Assembly (NCBI RefSeq): GCF_035917235.1 | Contig: NZ_CP108423.1 | Location: forward strand, 4,865,501-4,929,500 | Length of the DNA: 64,000 nt | Direction: 5' to 3' | Source of the DNA: Streptomyces sp. NBC_01294 | GTDB taxonomy: Bacteria; Actinomycetota; Actinomycetes; Streptomycetales; Streptomycetaceae | In this document: piece after piece, positions 1 through 8,378 of the stretch | Layout of the letters: every line of letters starts with the position of its first letter | How positions within the stretch are numbered: the stretch's first letter is position 1 | Notes under the pieces: generated by a model | Told to the model about the DNA's origin: nothing | Databases searched by the model: none | Seen by the model: only the letters and a program-made list of their open reading frames with translations | Translations under genes and position numbers: made by a program

Positions 1-1466
1 ACGGCGTTCTGGGAGGCCAGCTTGCCGGGGATCCCGAACACCTTCTGCAGCAGCGGGCGGACGGCCCCGATGACCGGCTTGGAGAGCAGCGGCAGCAGCA
101 CGATCATGCCGATCAGCATGAAGAAGGCGCCCGCGCCGATGCTCATGCGGCCGTTGTTGCCGCCCGAGGACACGCCGAGCAGGACGAGGCCGATGCCGAG
201 GACGCTGATGATCGAGCCGAGGACGTTGCGCACGACCAGGGACTTCGAGGTGGCCGGCAGGTGGGCGCTGCCCATGGCGGCGACCGGGGCGATCCGGCCG
301 GTGCGCCAGGCCGGCAGCAGGGCCGCGAGGGTGGTGACCAGGACGCCGATGACCAGGGCGGCGATGACGGTGCCCGGGGCGATCACGAGGTCGCCGCCCG
401 GCAGCTTGGCGCCGAAGGAACCGATCACCGAGCGCATGCCGACCGCCAGGCCGACGCCGCTGACCAGGCCGATGGCGGCGGACACGAAGCCGACGACCAG
501 GGCCTCGGCGAGCACCGAACGCATGACCTGACCGCGGTTGGCGCCGACGGCGCGCAGCAGGGCCAGCTCCTTGGTGCGCTGGGTGACCAGCATGGTGAAG
601 GTGTTGTAGATCAGGAAGATGCCGACGAAGAGCGAGATGCCGGCGAAGACGAGCAGCATGGTGCCCATCTGGCCGAGGCCCTCCTCGATCTGCTTGGCCT
701 GCTCCGCGGCGAGCGCCGCGCCGGTCTGCGCCTTGGTGTGCTTGCCGTCGATCAGCGGCTTCATGTCGGCGAGCAGCTTGTCGGCGGAAGTGCCGTTCTT
801 GGCGCCGACCGACAGCTCCTGGAAGTAACCGGGCTTGAGGTAGAGCTCCTGGGCGACCTTGGTGTCGAAGAGCACCAGGCTGCCGCCGGCCTGGACGGCG
901 CCGTCCTCGGTCGTGAAGACGCCGGCGAGGGAGTACTCCTTGACCGGGCCGTTGGTGGCGACACGGACCTTGTCGCCGACCTTGTACGCGCCCGCGTCCG
1001 CGGTGGCCTTGTCGAGCGCGACCTCGTCGGCCTTGGCCGGGCCCGCGCCCTGTATGAAGGCGTAGCGCGGGTCCTTGCCGTCCTTGACGGGGGTGTAGTT
1101 GCCACCCTTGTTGGACCAGCCGGAGCCGATCAGCTTGCCGTTCTCGTCACCCACGCCGGCGAAGCCGGAGACGCGGCCGGAGACGGAGTCGACGCCCGGG
1201 AGCGCCTTGACCTTGTCGAGGGTCTGCTGGCTGAGGCCGGGCTCGCCCTCCTTCTGTCCGTTCTCGTCGCGGCCCTGGCCGTACGAGGTGACGGAGACGG
1301 CGACTCCCTCGTAGTCCTTGGCGGACTGGCTGGACAGGGACTTCTTGAGGGTGTCGGTGAAGACGAGGGTGCCGGAGACGAAGGCGACGCCGAGGGTGAC
1401 GGCGAGCACCGTCATCAGCAGCCGGGCCTTGTGCGCGAGGACGTTGCGCAGGGCGGTACGGAACAT
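1..1466 (-). CDS. ABC transporter permease, FtsX/MacB type (3' end outside window)
   Basis: Integral membrane subunit of a MacB/LolCDE-like ABC exporter. About 488 codons are visible from the ATG at 1466 and the gene runs off the left edge, so the C-terminus is missing. The N-terminus MFRTALRNVLAHKARLLMT is typical of FtsX permeases and leads into a first membrane segment. A large extracytoplasmic domain follows (about residues 45-270). Then come membrane segments with the conserved cytoplasmic stretch QRTKELALLRAVGA. A second FtsX half begins near residue 400 (KSLVVRNVLGS). The ATPase gene ends 57 bp upstream on the same strand, so the two probably form one operon. The substrate cannot be inferred; such systems export lipoproteins, peptides or drugs or act on cell-wall hydrolases. 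The family call is secure. Confidence 0.9.
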   Translation of the reverse strand, partial: MFRTALRNVLAHKARLLMTVLAVTLGVAFVSGTLVFTDTLKKSLSSQSAKDYEGVAVSVTSYGQGRDENGQKEGEPGLSQQTLDKVKALPGVDSVSGRVSGFAGVGDENGKLIGSGWSNKGGNYTPVKDGKDPRYAFIQGAGPAKADEVALDKATADAGAYKVGDKVRVATNGPVKEYSLAGVFTTEDGAVQAGGSLVLFDTKVAQELYLKPGYFQELSVGAKNGTSADKLLADMKPLIDGKHTKAQTGAALAAEQAKQIEEGLGQMGTMLLVFAGISLFVGIFLIYNTFTMLVTQRTKELALLRAVGANRGQVMRSVLAEALVVGFVSAAIGLVSGVGLAVGMRSVIGSFGAKLPGGDLVIAPGTVIAALVIGVLVTTLAALLPAWRTGRIAPVAAMGSAHLPATSKSLVVRNVLGSIISVLGIGLVLLGVSSGGNNGRMSIGAGAFFMLIGMIVLLPLLSKPVIGAVRPLLQKVFGIPGKLASQNA

Positions 1467-1523
1467 GGGGGTCTCAGTCCTGGGGCTGGAAGTCTGGAGG
1501 AGGGCTTCGGGGGAGACCCCGGG

Positions 1524-2297
1524 TCAGCTGGTGCGGCCCTTGGCGTCGAACGCCTTCATGCGGTCGAGCACGCCGTCCGCGGTGGGGCTGAGCATCTCGT
1601 CGACAATCCGGCCGTCGGCGAGGAAGATGACGCGGTCCGCGTAGGACGCGGCGACCGGGTCGTGGGTGACCATCACGACGGTCTGGCCGAGCTCGCGCAC
1701 CGAGTTGCGCAGGAAGCCGAGGACCTCGGCGCCGGAGCGGGAGTCGAGGTTTCCGGTGGGCTCGTCACCGAAGATGATCTCGGGACGGGAGGCAAGGGCG
1801 CGGGCCACGGCCACGCGCTGCTGCTGGCCGCCGGAGAGCTGGGTGGGGCGGTGGGAGAGGCGCTCGGAGAGGCCGACCATGCTGATCACGCTGTCCAGCC
1901 ACTGCTTGTCGGGCTTGCGGCCGGCGATGTCCATGGGGAGCGTGATGTTCTCCAGGGCCGTCAGGGTCGGCAGCAGGTTGAACGCCTGGAAGATGAAGCC
2001 GATCTTGTCCCGGCGCAGCTGGGTGAGCTGCTTGTCCTTCAGGGAGCCGAGCTCGGTGTCGCCGATGCGGACGGATCCCTCGGAGAAGGTGTCCAGGCCG
2101 GCGACGCAGTGCATCAGCGTGGACTTGCCGGAGCCCGAGGGGCCCATGATCGCGGTGAACTGCCCCTGGGCGAAGTCCACGGAGACCTTGTCCAGGGCGA
2201 CCACCTGGGTCTCGCCCTGGCCGTACACCTTGGAGAGGCCGGTGGCGCGGGCGGCCACGGCCTGGGTGGTGTGCTGGGCGTAGTTCATGGTGGTCAC
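1524..2297 (-). CDS. ABC transporter ATP-binding protein, MacB/LolD type
   Basis: Cytoplasmic ATPase partner of the adjacent FtsX permease. The 257-residue protein has the full set of ABC motifs: Walker A GPSGSGKST at about residues 52-60, signature LSGGQQQRVAVARAL, Walker B IIFGDEPTG, and a downstream HD-type switch (MVTHDP). I placed the start at the GTG at 2297 because GAGGAG lies 7 nt upstream; an ATG three codons in (2288) is the alternative. Length and motifs are those of the MacB/LolD subgroup that pairs with FtsX permeases, which fits the gene just downstream. No regulatory gene is adjacent. Confidence 0.93.
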   Translation of the reverse strand: MTTMNYAQHTTQAVAARATGLSKVYGQGETQVVALDKVSVDFAQGQFTAIMGPSGSGKSTLMHCVAGLDTFSEGSVRIGDTELGSLKDKQLTQLRRDKIGFIFQAFNLLPTLTALENITLPMDIAGRKPDKQWLDSVISMVGLSERLSHRPTQLSGGQQQRVAVARALASRPEIIFGDEPTGNLDSRSGAEVLGFLRNSVRELGQTVVMVTHDPVAASYADRVIFLADGRIVDEMLSPTADGVLDRMKAFDAKGRTS

Positions 2298-2721
2298 GGG
2301 ACGGCTCCTCGGTCTGTCGTGCGGGGACGTTTCCATCCTCGCCGCGGCCACCCGTGCTCCGGATCAGCCGCCGTGCCTGTTCACCGGCCCACTGGAGTCT
2401 GACGGCGAGGGCGGGCGCCTCCTCCTCTGGTATGACAGGAGCCCCCGTCGAGGGGTGGAGGCGCCCTGGTCGAGGGGCGGTGGCCCGGGGTGGCGGGGAG
2501 GGTGGCGCGGGGGGTGGCGCAGGCCATCGAAATCCCGTCATTCCCTTAAAGGGGGTGATCGCCGTCCAGAACGGGCCGACCGTGCGTTCTGGGGCCTGAC
2601 GGTCCCTCAAGCGCCAATAAAATCAGACAACATCGGATTGACGGCCGGTCGGCGGCGAGGGCGTTCCGGATAGGCTCGGCTCTGCGTTCAAGGCTTTTTT
2701 CCACGGGGGCCGCCACGCCCT
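2298..2721. other. intergenic region upstream of bldA
   Basis: 424 bp between the ABC ATPase start and the tRNA. It must hold the promoters of both. Visible are a TTGACG at 2638-2643, a TAGGCT at 2671-2676 and an oligo-T run around 2695-2701 just before the tRNA. No pair with correct -35/-10 spacing stands out, so I do not call a bldA promoter. No convincing coding sequence is present. Confidence 0.4.
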
Positions 2722-2803
2722 GCCCGGATGGTGGAATGCAGACACGGCGAGCTTAAACCTCGCTGGCCTTCGGGCCGTGCCGGTTCAAGTCCGGCTCCGG
2801 GCA
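2722..2803 (+). tRNA. bldA: tRNA-Leu (anticodon UAA), bldA
   Basis: Class II tRNA of 82 nt without an encoded CCA. The acceptor stem pairs GCCCGGA (2722-2728) with TCCGGGC (2796-2802), and A2803 is the discriminator. The anticodon arm is GCGAG-CTTAAAC-CTCGC, giving anticodon UAA, which reads the leucine codon UUA. A variable arm with a TTCG loop and a TpsiC arm with GGTTCAAGTCC follow. The sequence agrees with my memory of Streptomyces bldA, the only tRNA able to read UUA efficiently, whose loss blocks aerial growth and antibiotic production. I found no in-frame TTA codon in any gene of this window by eye. Confidence 0.96.
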
Positions 2804-2949
2804 CTCAGCAGGTCTCGCGAGGCTCCCGCCTTTATCTCCTGCGCTTCGCCATGCCTTCTCCTAAGATCCTCCTCCAGCAGTAGGGTGCTTTCTTTGCGAG
2901 CGCATTACTCTTGAGGCAAGGCCGCGCTCGGTGGCCACGGAGGAGTGAG

Positions 2950-3804
2950 ATGAGGAGCAGTAACCCGGTCTTCTCGCGACGGGGGTTCAGCCGCGACAAC
3001 GGTGGCTACGCGGGCTTCGACGCCCAGCAGCAGCACCAGCAGGCCGGGACCAACCCGTACGCGACCAACCCGTACGCGACCGACCCGGCGACGGGTATGC
3101 CGCAGGCACCGGCGCGCGCCAACGCGATGACCATCGACGACGTCGTGAGCCGTACGGCCATGACGCTCGGCACGCTCATCGTGACGGCGACCCTTTCCTG
3201 GGTGCTGCTGCCGGTCGACCCGGCCAACCTCGGCAAGTCCTACGGCATCGCCATCGGCGCGATGCTCGTCGCGTTCGTCTTCGCGATCATCCAGTCGTTC
3301 AAGCAGAAGGCCGCACCGGGCCTGATCCTGGCCTACGCGGCGTTCGAGGGCGTTTTCCTCGGCGTGATCAGCGCGGCCACCAGCACGTACTTCGGCGCCG
3401 GCGTGGTCATCCAGGCCGTCCTGGGCACGATGTCCGTCTTCGCCGCGGTGCTCTTCTCGTACAAGATGGGCTGGATCCGCGTCAACCGCCGTTTCTACGG
3501 CTTCGTGATGGCCGCGGCCCTGGGCTTCATCCTCCTCATGCTCGCGAACACGCTGTTCGCGGTCTTCGGCGGCGGTGACGGCCTCGGCTTCCGCAGCGGC
3601 GGCCTCGGCCTGCTGTTCGGTGCCATCGGCGTCATCCTCGGCGCCTGCTTCCTCGCCCTGGACTTCAAGCAGGTCGAGGACGGCATCGCCTACGGTGCCC
3701 CGCGCGAGGAGGCCTGGCTGGCGGCCTTCGGCCTCACCATGACCCTGGTGTGGATCTACATCGAGATGCTGCGCATCTTCCAGATCCTCTCGGGCGACGA
3801 CTAG
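2950..3804 (+). CDS. Bax inhibitor-1/YccA family membrane protein
   Basis: 284-residue polytopic membrane protein. The first 60 or so residues are cytoplasmic and rich in Gln, Asn, Pro and Tyr (the segment TNPYATNPYATDP is an internal near-duplication). Seven hydrophobic segments follow, in the pattern of the YccA/Bax inhibitor-1 family (for example SYGIAIGAMLVAFVFAI and GLLFGAIGVILGACFLALDF), ending with a DD dipeptide. Family members are pH- or calcium-sensitive leak channels or interact with membrane proteases; the substrate here is unknown. The ATG at 2950 is preceded by GGAGGAGTGAG, a strong ribosome binding site. A terminator follows at 3841-3879, so the gene appears to be monocistronic. 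Confidence 0.9.
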   Translation: MRSSNPVFSRRGFSRDNGGYAGFDAQQQHQQAGTNPYATNPYATDPATGMPQAPARANAMTIDDVVSRTAMTLGTLIVTATLSWVLLPVDPANLGKSYGIAIGAMLVAFVFAIIQSFKQKAAPGLILAYAAFEGVFLGVISAATSTYFGAGVVIQAVLGTMSVFAAVLFSYKMGWIRVNRRFYGFVMAAALGFILLMLANTLFAVFGGGDGLGFRSGGLGLLFGAIGVILGACFLALDFKQVEDGIAYGAPREEAWLAAFGLTMTLVWIYIEMLRIFQILSGDD

Positions 3805-3840
3805 CGGGACCCGCACGCCACCCGGCCTGCGCACAGCATG

Positions 3841-3879
3841 GGGAAGGCCCCGCGAGCACACCGCTCGCGGGGCCTTCCC
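3841..3879. terminator. strong bidirectional terminator hairpin
   Basis: Perfect 16-bp inverted repeat (3841-3856 with 3864-3879) around a 7-nt loop, lying between two convergent genes and able to end transcription from both sides. Confidence 0.88.
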
Positions 3880-3914
3880 GCGTCTAGGGGACACGGGAGT
3901 CGGGGGAGGGGGGC

Positions 3915-4145
3915 TCAGCCGAACCGGCGGGCGGCTCTGCGCAGGTCGTACTCGTGGATGATCGCCTTGGCCTGGCCGTACGACAGCTCGTGCGCGCCGC
4001 GCAGCCAGCTGACCTTCTCCTCGAACCGGACGAGTGAGGGGCCTTCGTCGACGGCGCGGAGCCAGTCGGAGAGCTCACGACCGGTGGTCTGGGGGATTCT
4101 GTCGATCATGTTGCGGTGGGTCTGCTCGGAGAACTCTACGGACAT
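3915..4145 (-). CDS. DUF4287 family small protein
   Basis: 76-residue soluble protein starting MSVEFSEQTHRNMIDRIPQ, matching my memory of the DUF4287 family (short helical proteins, sometimes fused to DUF5655). It contains the typical segments TGRELSDWLRAVDEGPS and KVSWLRGAHELSYGQAKAIIHEYD. The function of the family is not known. Start chosen at the ATG at 4145, preceded by a purine-rich GGAGGCGCCC stretch. It converges on the Bax-inhibitor gene and is divergent from the gene at 4247. Confidence 0.75.
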   Translation of the reverse strand: MSVEFSEQTHRNMIDRIPQTTGRELSDWLRAVDEGPSLVRFEEKVSWLRGAHELSYGQAKAIIHEYDLRRAARRFG

Positions 4146-4246
4146 GGGCGCCTCCGGAGGTATCGCCGTGCTGTTCTCTTCACGCCACCGTGCCGGAGAG
4201 TTCGCCCGTTGGCAATGGTGCCCGGGCGGCGCGTAAGGTCGGCCGG

Positions 4247-4591
4247 GTGCTTGATACTTCGCCCCTGACCGCCGTCGTGGAACGTTTCGCCGACCGACTG
4301 CGGGCCGCGCCGCAGAGCCGCCTGCAGCAGGGAGCCGCCGCCGCGGCGCTGGAGCTGGCCCGCGAGCTGTCCGTACGGGCGCAGCGGCTGGAGGCGCCCG
4401 GGGAGGCGCCGCGGGAGGTGCCGGACGCGGGCCTCTTCGTCGTCGGGGACCAGGTGGCGGTGACCGGGCTGGACCTCGCCGAGGCACTGCGCGCCGCGGC
4501 GCTCGCCCCGGACGGCGCGAAGGCCCCGTCCGGGATGCTGGACGAGGCCGTGCGGCTGGTGGAGCGGGCAGAGGTCAGAGCGATGCGATGA
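4247..4591 (+). CDS. conserved hypothetical protein
   Basis: 114-residue predicted soluble protein, rich in Ala, Leu, Arg and Glu and probably all helical (TAVVERFADRLRAAPQSRLQQG and so on). It has no membrane segment and no motif I recognise. The GTG start at 4247 is the first in-frame start close to the divergent promoter region; upstream AAGGTCGG is a weak ribosome site. Its last 17 bp overlap the 3' end of the convergent gene at 4575-5399. I believe homologues are confined to streptomycetes and relatives, but this needs a search. Confidence 0.6.
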   Translation: MLDTSPLTAVVERFADRLRAAPQSRLQQGAAAAALELARELSVRAQRLEAPGEAPREVPDAGLFVVGDQVAVTGLDLAEALRAAALAPDGAKAPSGMLDEAVRLVERAEVRAMR

Positions 4592-5399
4592 CGCGGTCCG
4601 CGAGGATGTAGACGTTGCTGTCGGGGTCCTCGGAGTCACCGCAGGAGAAGGTCAGGGCGTAGGCGCCGGAAATGCCCGAGCCGCCCAGCAGGACCGGAGC
4701 GGTGCCCGCGCGCAGGGCCTCGGCGAGGCGCTCCGCGGTCTCCCGGTGCCCGGGGGTCATGCACAGCGTCGTGCCGTCGGTGAAGACGTACACGTCGAGC
4801 GTGCCCAGCGGGCCGGGCCGGACGTCCGCGAGGGCCGTACGGGCCTCCGCGAGCTCCTCCAGGCGGCTCACGGTGCGCTCGTGGTCGGCACCGGGGTGCG
4901 AGGCCTGGGCCGGTACGAAGTCGGGGTGCGAGGGGTGGCGCCGGCGGGCGGCGGCCAGCTCGGCCGAATCCTCGGGATAGCCGGGAAGCTCGTCGAGGTG
5001 GTCCTCGCCGAGGACCGGCTCCAGACCCACCATGTCCGCCTGCCGGGGCAGGAAGACCGGGACGTCGTCGCCGAGCCCGGACAGGCCGCCCAGCAGCGAG
5101 GGGGCGTCGGCGGCGTCGCGGGCCTCCTGCGCGGCCCAGAAGGCACGCGCCTCGGCCAGCTCGCGCTCGCGCTCCTCGGCGAGGGCTTCGGCCACGGCGG
5201 CTCGTATCTCGGCGGCGGGGGACTCCACGGCGCTACGGGCGTGCGGGACGGTCACACCACGGGGGTGGACCGGCGCCGACAGGTCGTTGCGCAGGGCGGC
5301 GACCTGCTTGCGCAGACCGTGGACGGCGTGCAGCGCAGCAGCGCCCACGGCCGTGGCAGCGGCCGTGGTCAGCAGCAGGGCAAGAGACATGGCGCTCAC
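4575..5399 (-). CDS. conserved hypothetical, N-terminally membrane-anchored protein
   Basis: 274 residues. Residues 4-27 (MSLALLLTTAAATAVGAAAL and on) form one hydrophobic segment, followed by a basic helix (HGLRKQVAALRNDL) and a long acidic and Ala/Glu-rich stretch that could be coiled (EALAEERERELAEARAFWAAQEA). A compact C-terminal domain follows (about 185-274) with DVYVFTDGTTLCMTPGH and YALTFSCGDSEDPDSNVYILADR. No family is recognised. The ATG at 5399 and a second at 5390 are both possible starts. The region upstream carries repeated GGTCA(C) words and a stem-loop that may regulate it. Confidence 0.65.
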   Translation of the reverse strand: MSAMSLALLLTTAAATAVGAAALHAVHGLRKQVAALRNDLSAPVHPRGVTVPHARSAVESPAAEIRAAVAEALAEERERELAEARAFWAAQEARDAADAPSLLGGLSGLGDDVPVFLPRQADMVGLEPVLGEDHLDELPGYPEDSAELAAARRRHPSHPDFVPAQASHPGADHERTVSRLEELAEARTALADVRPGPLGTLDVYVFTDGTTLCMTPGHRETAERLAEALRAGTAPVLLGGSGISGAYALTFSCGDSEDPDSNVYILADRVIASL

Positions 5400-5788
5400 T
5401 GACTAACTCCTGAGGTGATTCGATCCCCCGACTTCCTACATCAGAGTGTCCCGACCTGGGAATGGCGTGCAGTGCATTACGTCACGAAATGGACAGGTCA
5501 TTCGTCACATGCGAACCCCCTGTATCGCCTTTGACCTGCACAAACACCGATCCCCCAGGAGATAGGTCACATCCTGGGGGAGATTCGGTCACAGGTCGGC
5601 CGCGACGGGATTAGATCCCGCGTCAGTACGCCGCAAGGGATCCGGCCGGATCCCTTGCGGCGCTTGGCCCCTGCTCTTGATCCAACTAGCTCAGCCGCTC
5701 GTTTTCCCTGGTCGCGCTGATCTTCGCCACCGCTGCGGGCAGGTGCCGCCCCTCGTTCCTCGGGGCAGCCCCTACCCTCCGCTACCGC
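5400..5788. other. intergenic region with stem-loop and GGTCAC repeats
   Basis: 389 bp without a gene. It should carry the promoter of the leftward gene starting at 5399. An 11-nt-loop stem (5551-5560 with 5572-5581, 10 bp perfect) sits in the middle. The word GGTCA or GGTCAC occurs around 5491, 5565 and 5589. The thiolase terminator (5629-5662) lies at the right side. Confidence 0.45.
5629..5662. terminator. 34-bp perfect palindrome, probable thiolase terminator
   Basis: Arms 5629-5645 and 5646-5662 are exactly complementary with no loop base between them. It lies 127 bp past the thiolase stop codon on the leftward strand. Confidence 0.7.
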
Positions 5789-7009
5789 TCAGCTCAGCCG
5801 CTCGATGACCATGGCCATGCCCTGTCCGCCGCCCACGCACATCGTCTCGAGACCGAACTGCTTGTCGTGGAACTGCAGGCTGTTGATCAGAGTGCCGGTG
5901 ATGCGGGCACCGGTCATCCCGAAGGGGTGACCGACGGCGATGGCCCCGCCGTTGACGTTCAGCTTGTCGAGGGGGATCTCCAGGTCCCGGTACGACGGGA
6001 TGACCTGGGCCGCGAAGGCCTCGTTGATCTCGAACAGGTCGATGTCGCCGACCGTCAGGCCGGCCCGCTTCAGGGCCTGCTTCGACGCCTCGACCGGGCC
6101 CAGGCCCATGATCTCGGGGGACAGGCCGGTGACGCCGGTGGAGACGATCCGGGCCAGCGGGGTCAGGCCCAGCTCGCGGGCCTTGGTGTCGCTCATGATG
6201 ACCAGCGCCGCGGCGCCGTCGTTGAGCGGGCAGCAGTTGGCGGCGGTGACCAGGCCGTCGGGGCGGAAGACGGGCTTGAGGCCCTGCACGCCCTCCAGGG
6301 TCACGCCGGCGCGCGGGCCGTCGTCGGTGGAGACGACCGTGCCGTCCGGGGTGGTGACCGGGGTGATCTCGCGGGCCCAGAAGCCGTTCTTGATGGCTTC
6401 CTCGGCCAGGTTCTGCGAGCGGACGCCGAACTCGTCCATGTCCTGGCGGGTCACGCCCTTGAGGCGGGCCAGGTTCTCCGCGGTCTGGCCCATCGAGATG
6501 TACGCGTCGGGGACGAGGCCGTCCTCGCGCGGGTCGCGCCAGGACGAGCCCTCGCTCTCGGCGACGGCGGCCGTACGGGCCTCCGCGTCGCCGAAGAGCG
6601 GGTTGTGGGTGTCCGGCCAGGAGTCCGAGTTGCCCCTCGCGAAGCGCGACACCGTCTCCACGCCCGCGGAGATGAAGACGTCGCCCTCGCCCGCCTTGAT
6701 GGCGTGCAGGGCCATCCGGGAGGTCTGCAGCGAGGAGGAGCAGTAGCGGGTGATGGTCGTGCCCGGGAGGAAGTCCATGCCCATCTGCACGGCCACGATG
6801 CGGGCCAGGTTGTTGCCCTGCTCGCCGCCCGGCAGGCCGCAGCCCAGCATCAGGTCGTCGATCTCGCGCGGGTCCAGCCCGGGGACCTTGGCGAGGGCGG
6901 CCTGGATGATCGTCGCGGTCAGGTCGTCCGGGCGGACGTCCTTGAGGGATCCCTTGAAGGCGCGCCCGATGGGAGAGCGGGCGGTGGAAACGATGACGGC
7001 TTCGGGCAT
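5789..7009 (-). CDS. acetyl-CoA C-acetyltransferase (thiolase)
   Basis: 406-residue thiolase, which interconverts acetyl-CoA and acetoacetyl-CoA or cleaves 3-ketoacyl-CoA in the cytoplasm. All catalytic elements are present: Cys90 in TRYCSSSLQT (acyl acceptor), the NEAFA motif, His361 in GGAIAVGHPFG, and Cys391 in CVGGGQG (proton donor). The start is placed at the ATG at 7009 because TTGGAG lies 5-6 nt upstream and the thiolase fold begins at once (PEAVIVSTARSPIG); an in-frame upstream extension to 7051 looks spurious. It is probably a fatty-acid or ketone-body degradation enzyme (FadA/AtoB class); chain-length preference cannot be read from the sequence. Confidence 0.93.
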   Translation of the reverse strand: MPEAVIVSTARSPIGRAFKGSLKDVRPDDLTATIIQAALAKVPGLDPREIDDLMLGCGLPGGEQGNNLARIVAVQMGMDFLPGTTITRYCSSSLQTSRMALHAIKAGEGDVFISAGVETVSRFARGNSDSWPDTHNPLFGDAEARTAAVAESEGSSWRDPREDGLVPDAYISMGQTAENLARLKGVTRQDMDEFGVRSQNLAEEAIKNGFWAREITPVTTPDGTVVSTDDGPRAGVTLEGVQGLKPVFRPDGLVTAANCCPLNDGAAALVIMSDTKARELGLTPLARIVSTGVTGLSPEIMGLGPVEASKQALKRAGLTVGDIDLFEINEAFAAQVIPSYRDLEIPLDKLNVNGGAIAVGHPFGMTGARITGTLINSLQFHDKQFGLETMCVGGGQGMAMVIERLS

Positions 7010-7215
7010 CGGGACTCCAAGGGTGTGTTGCGGCTCTAAGCGGGACCGCATGCGAAGTTACCGCCCCGTACGGTCCAGGTCACCGGCCGTGCGGTGTGAT
7101 GCCGGTCGCTCCTGCGGCCCGCACCGCGGCGCCGCCGCCCCGTTCCAGTCTGCTCCGGCAGGGGCCCGGGCGGGGGCGGGACCCCTCCCGATACGGCCCG
7201 CCGGCCCGCCGGACC

Positions 7216-8250
7216 TCACACGGAGTCGGGCGCGGCGGTCGTGCCTCCCGAGGGGGCGCCGGCCGTGTGGGCCGGATCCGTGGCCGGGACCCGCCGCCGG
7301 CGGCGGTGCTTGAGGAGCACCCAGGGGCCGCGGACCGCCGTGACCTCCGTACCCGCCTGGCCCGCGGCGGCGGACGCGGCCTTCGCCACCGGGAGCATGT
7401 CCTCGTCCCGGGACACGTCCAGCCGGTCGGACTCGGGCCACAGGCCGAGCGCCGCGCACACGGTCGGCAGCATGGCCATGGCGGCGGTCGCGTACCCCTC
7501 CGCCGACGGGTGGTAGGAGTCCGGGCCGAACATCTCGCGCGGGTTGGCGGCGAACTCGGGGCCCAGCAGGTCACCCATGGAGACCGTACGGGCGCCCAGC
7601 GCGACCACTCCTATGGTCTGCGCGGCGGCCAGCTGGCGCGAGACGCGGCGCGCCACCCAGCGCAGCGGCTGGTAGACCGGCTCGATGGTGCCGAGGTCCG
7701 GGCAGGTGCCCACGACGACCTCGGCGCCCGCCAGGCGCAGCCGCCGCACGGCCGAGGTGAGGCACCGCACCGAGTGGGTCGGCGGCATCCGGCGGGTCAC
7801 GTCGTTCGCGCCGATCATGATCACGCACACGTCCGGGGCCGGTGCGTCGCCGTTCAGCAGCAGGCCGACCTGCCGGTCCAGGTCGTCCGACATGGCCCCC
7901 GACAGGGCCACGTTGCGCAGCTCCACGGGCCGCTCCGCCACCGCGGCCAGCCCGGAGGCCAGCAGGGCCGCCGGCGTCTGCCGGGCCCGCCGCACGCCGA
8001 GCCCGGCAGCCGTGGAATCGCCCAGCATGCCCAGGCGCAGCGGGCCCGGGCTCTGCTCCGGTCCGCCGAACTCGCTCCCGTACAGTCCGTCGGCGCGCGG
8101 CGGATCAGGCAGCCCGGACCCCACCGTGCGCTTGGCGAACTGGACCTCCGCCAGCACCAGCCCCACCGCGGCGGCCCCGACCAGTCCGAGTCCGCCCCCG
8201 CCGTACGCTGCCCCCGCCGCGATCCGGCGGGCCGTTCTCGCCCTGGACAC
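7216..8250 (-). CDS. SGNH/GDSL-family hydrolase, membrane-anchored
   Basis: 344-residue lipase or esterase-like protein. Residues 10-35 form a hydrophobic, Gly/Ala-rich signal anchor. The SGNH blocks follow: block I LGMLGDSTAAGLG with nucleophile Ser79, a block III segment VIMIGANDVT with the Asn, and the C-terminal block V DSYHPSAEGY carrying the Asp-His pair. The C-terminal 60 residues are basic and Thr/Ala-rich and lie outside the fold. The GTG at 8250 is the start; upstream is GAGGTGGCCTGAAGA. The substrate is unknown; related Streptomyces proteins act on lipids or acylated polymers outside the membrane. It is divergent from the cystathionine beta-synthase gene, with about 130 bp for both promoters. 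Confidence 0.87.
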   Translation of the reverse strand: MSRARTARRIAAGAAYGGGGLGLVGAAAVGLVLAEVQFAKRTVGSGLPDPPRADGLYGSEFGGPEQSPGPLRLGMLGDSTAAGLGVRRARQTPAALLASGLAAVAERPVELRNVALSGAMSDDLDRQVGLLLNGDAPAPDVCVIMIGANDVTRRMPPTHSVRCLTSAVRRLRLAGAEVVVGTCPDLGTIEPVYQPLRWVARRVSRQLAAAQTIGVVALGARTVSMGDLLGPEFAANPREMFGPDSYHPSAEGYATAAMAMLPTVCAALGLWPESDRLDVSRDEDMLPVAKAASAAAGQAGTEVTAVRGPWVLLKHRRRRRVPATDPAHTAGAPSGGTTAAPDSV

Positions 8251-8378
8251 TCTTCAGGCCACCTCCTCGGTCCTCATTGACCCCTACCTGCCCCGTACGG
8301 ACGGTCGGCCAATCCCTTTCGGCATACTCTGGCCGGACCTCCCGGAGAACCCGTGGAGTCCCCTCCTTGGAGAACATG

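Noticed and set aside
261..2402. Long plus-strand open frame opposite the ABC permease and ATPase
   Set aside because: Antisense to genes with intact Walker and FtsX motifs; the translation is compositionally biased.
2638..2676. TTGACG and TAGGCT upstream of bldA as a promoter
   Set aside because: The spacing between them is about 27 bp, too long for a sigma-70-type promoter.
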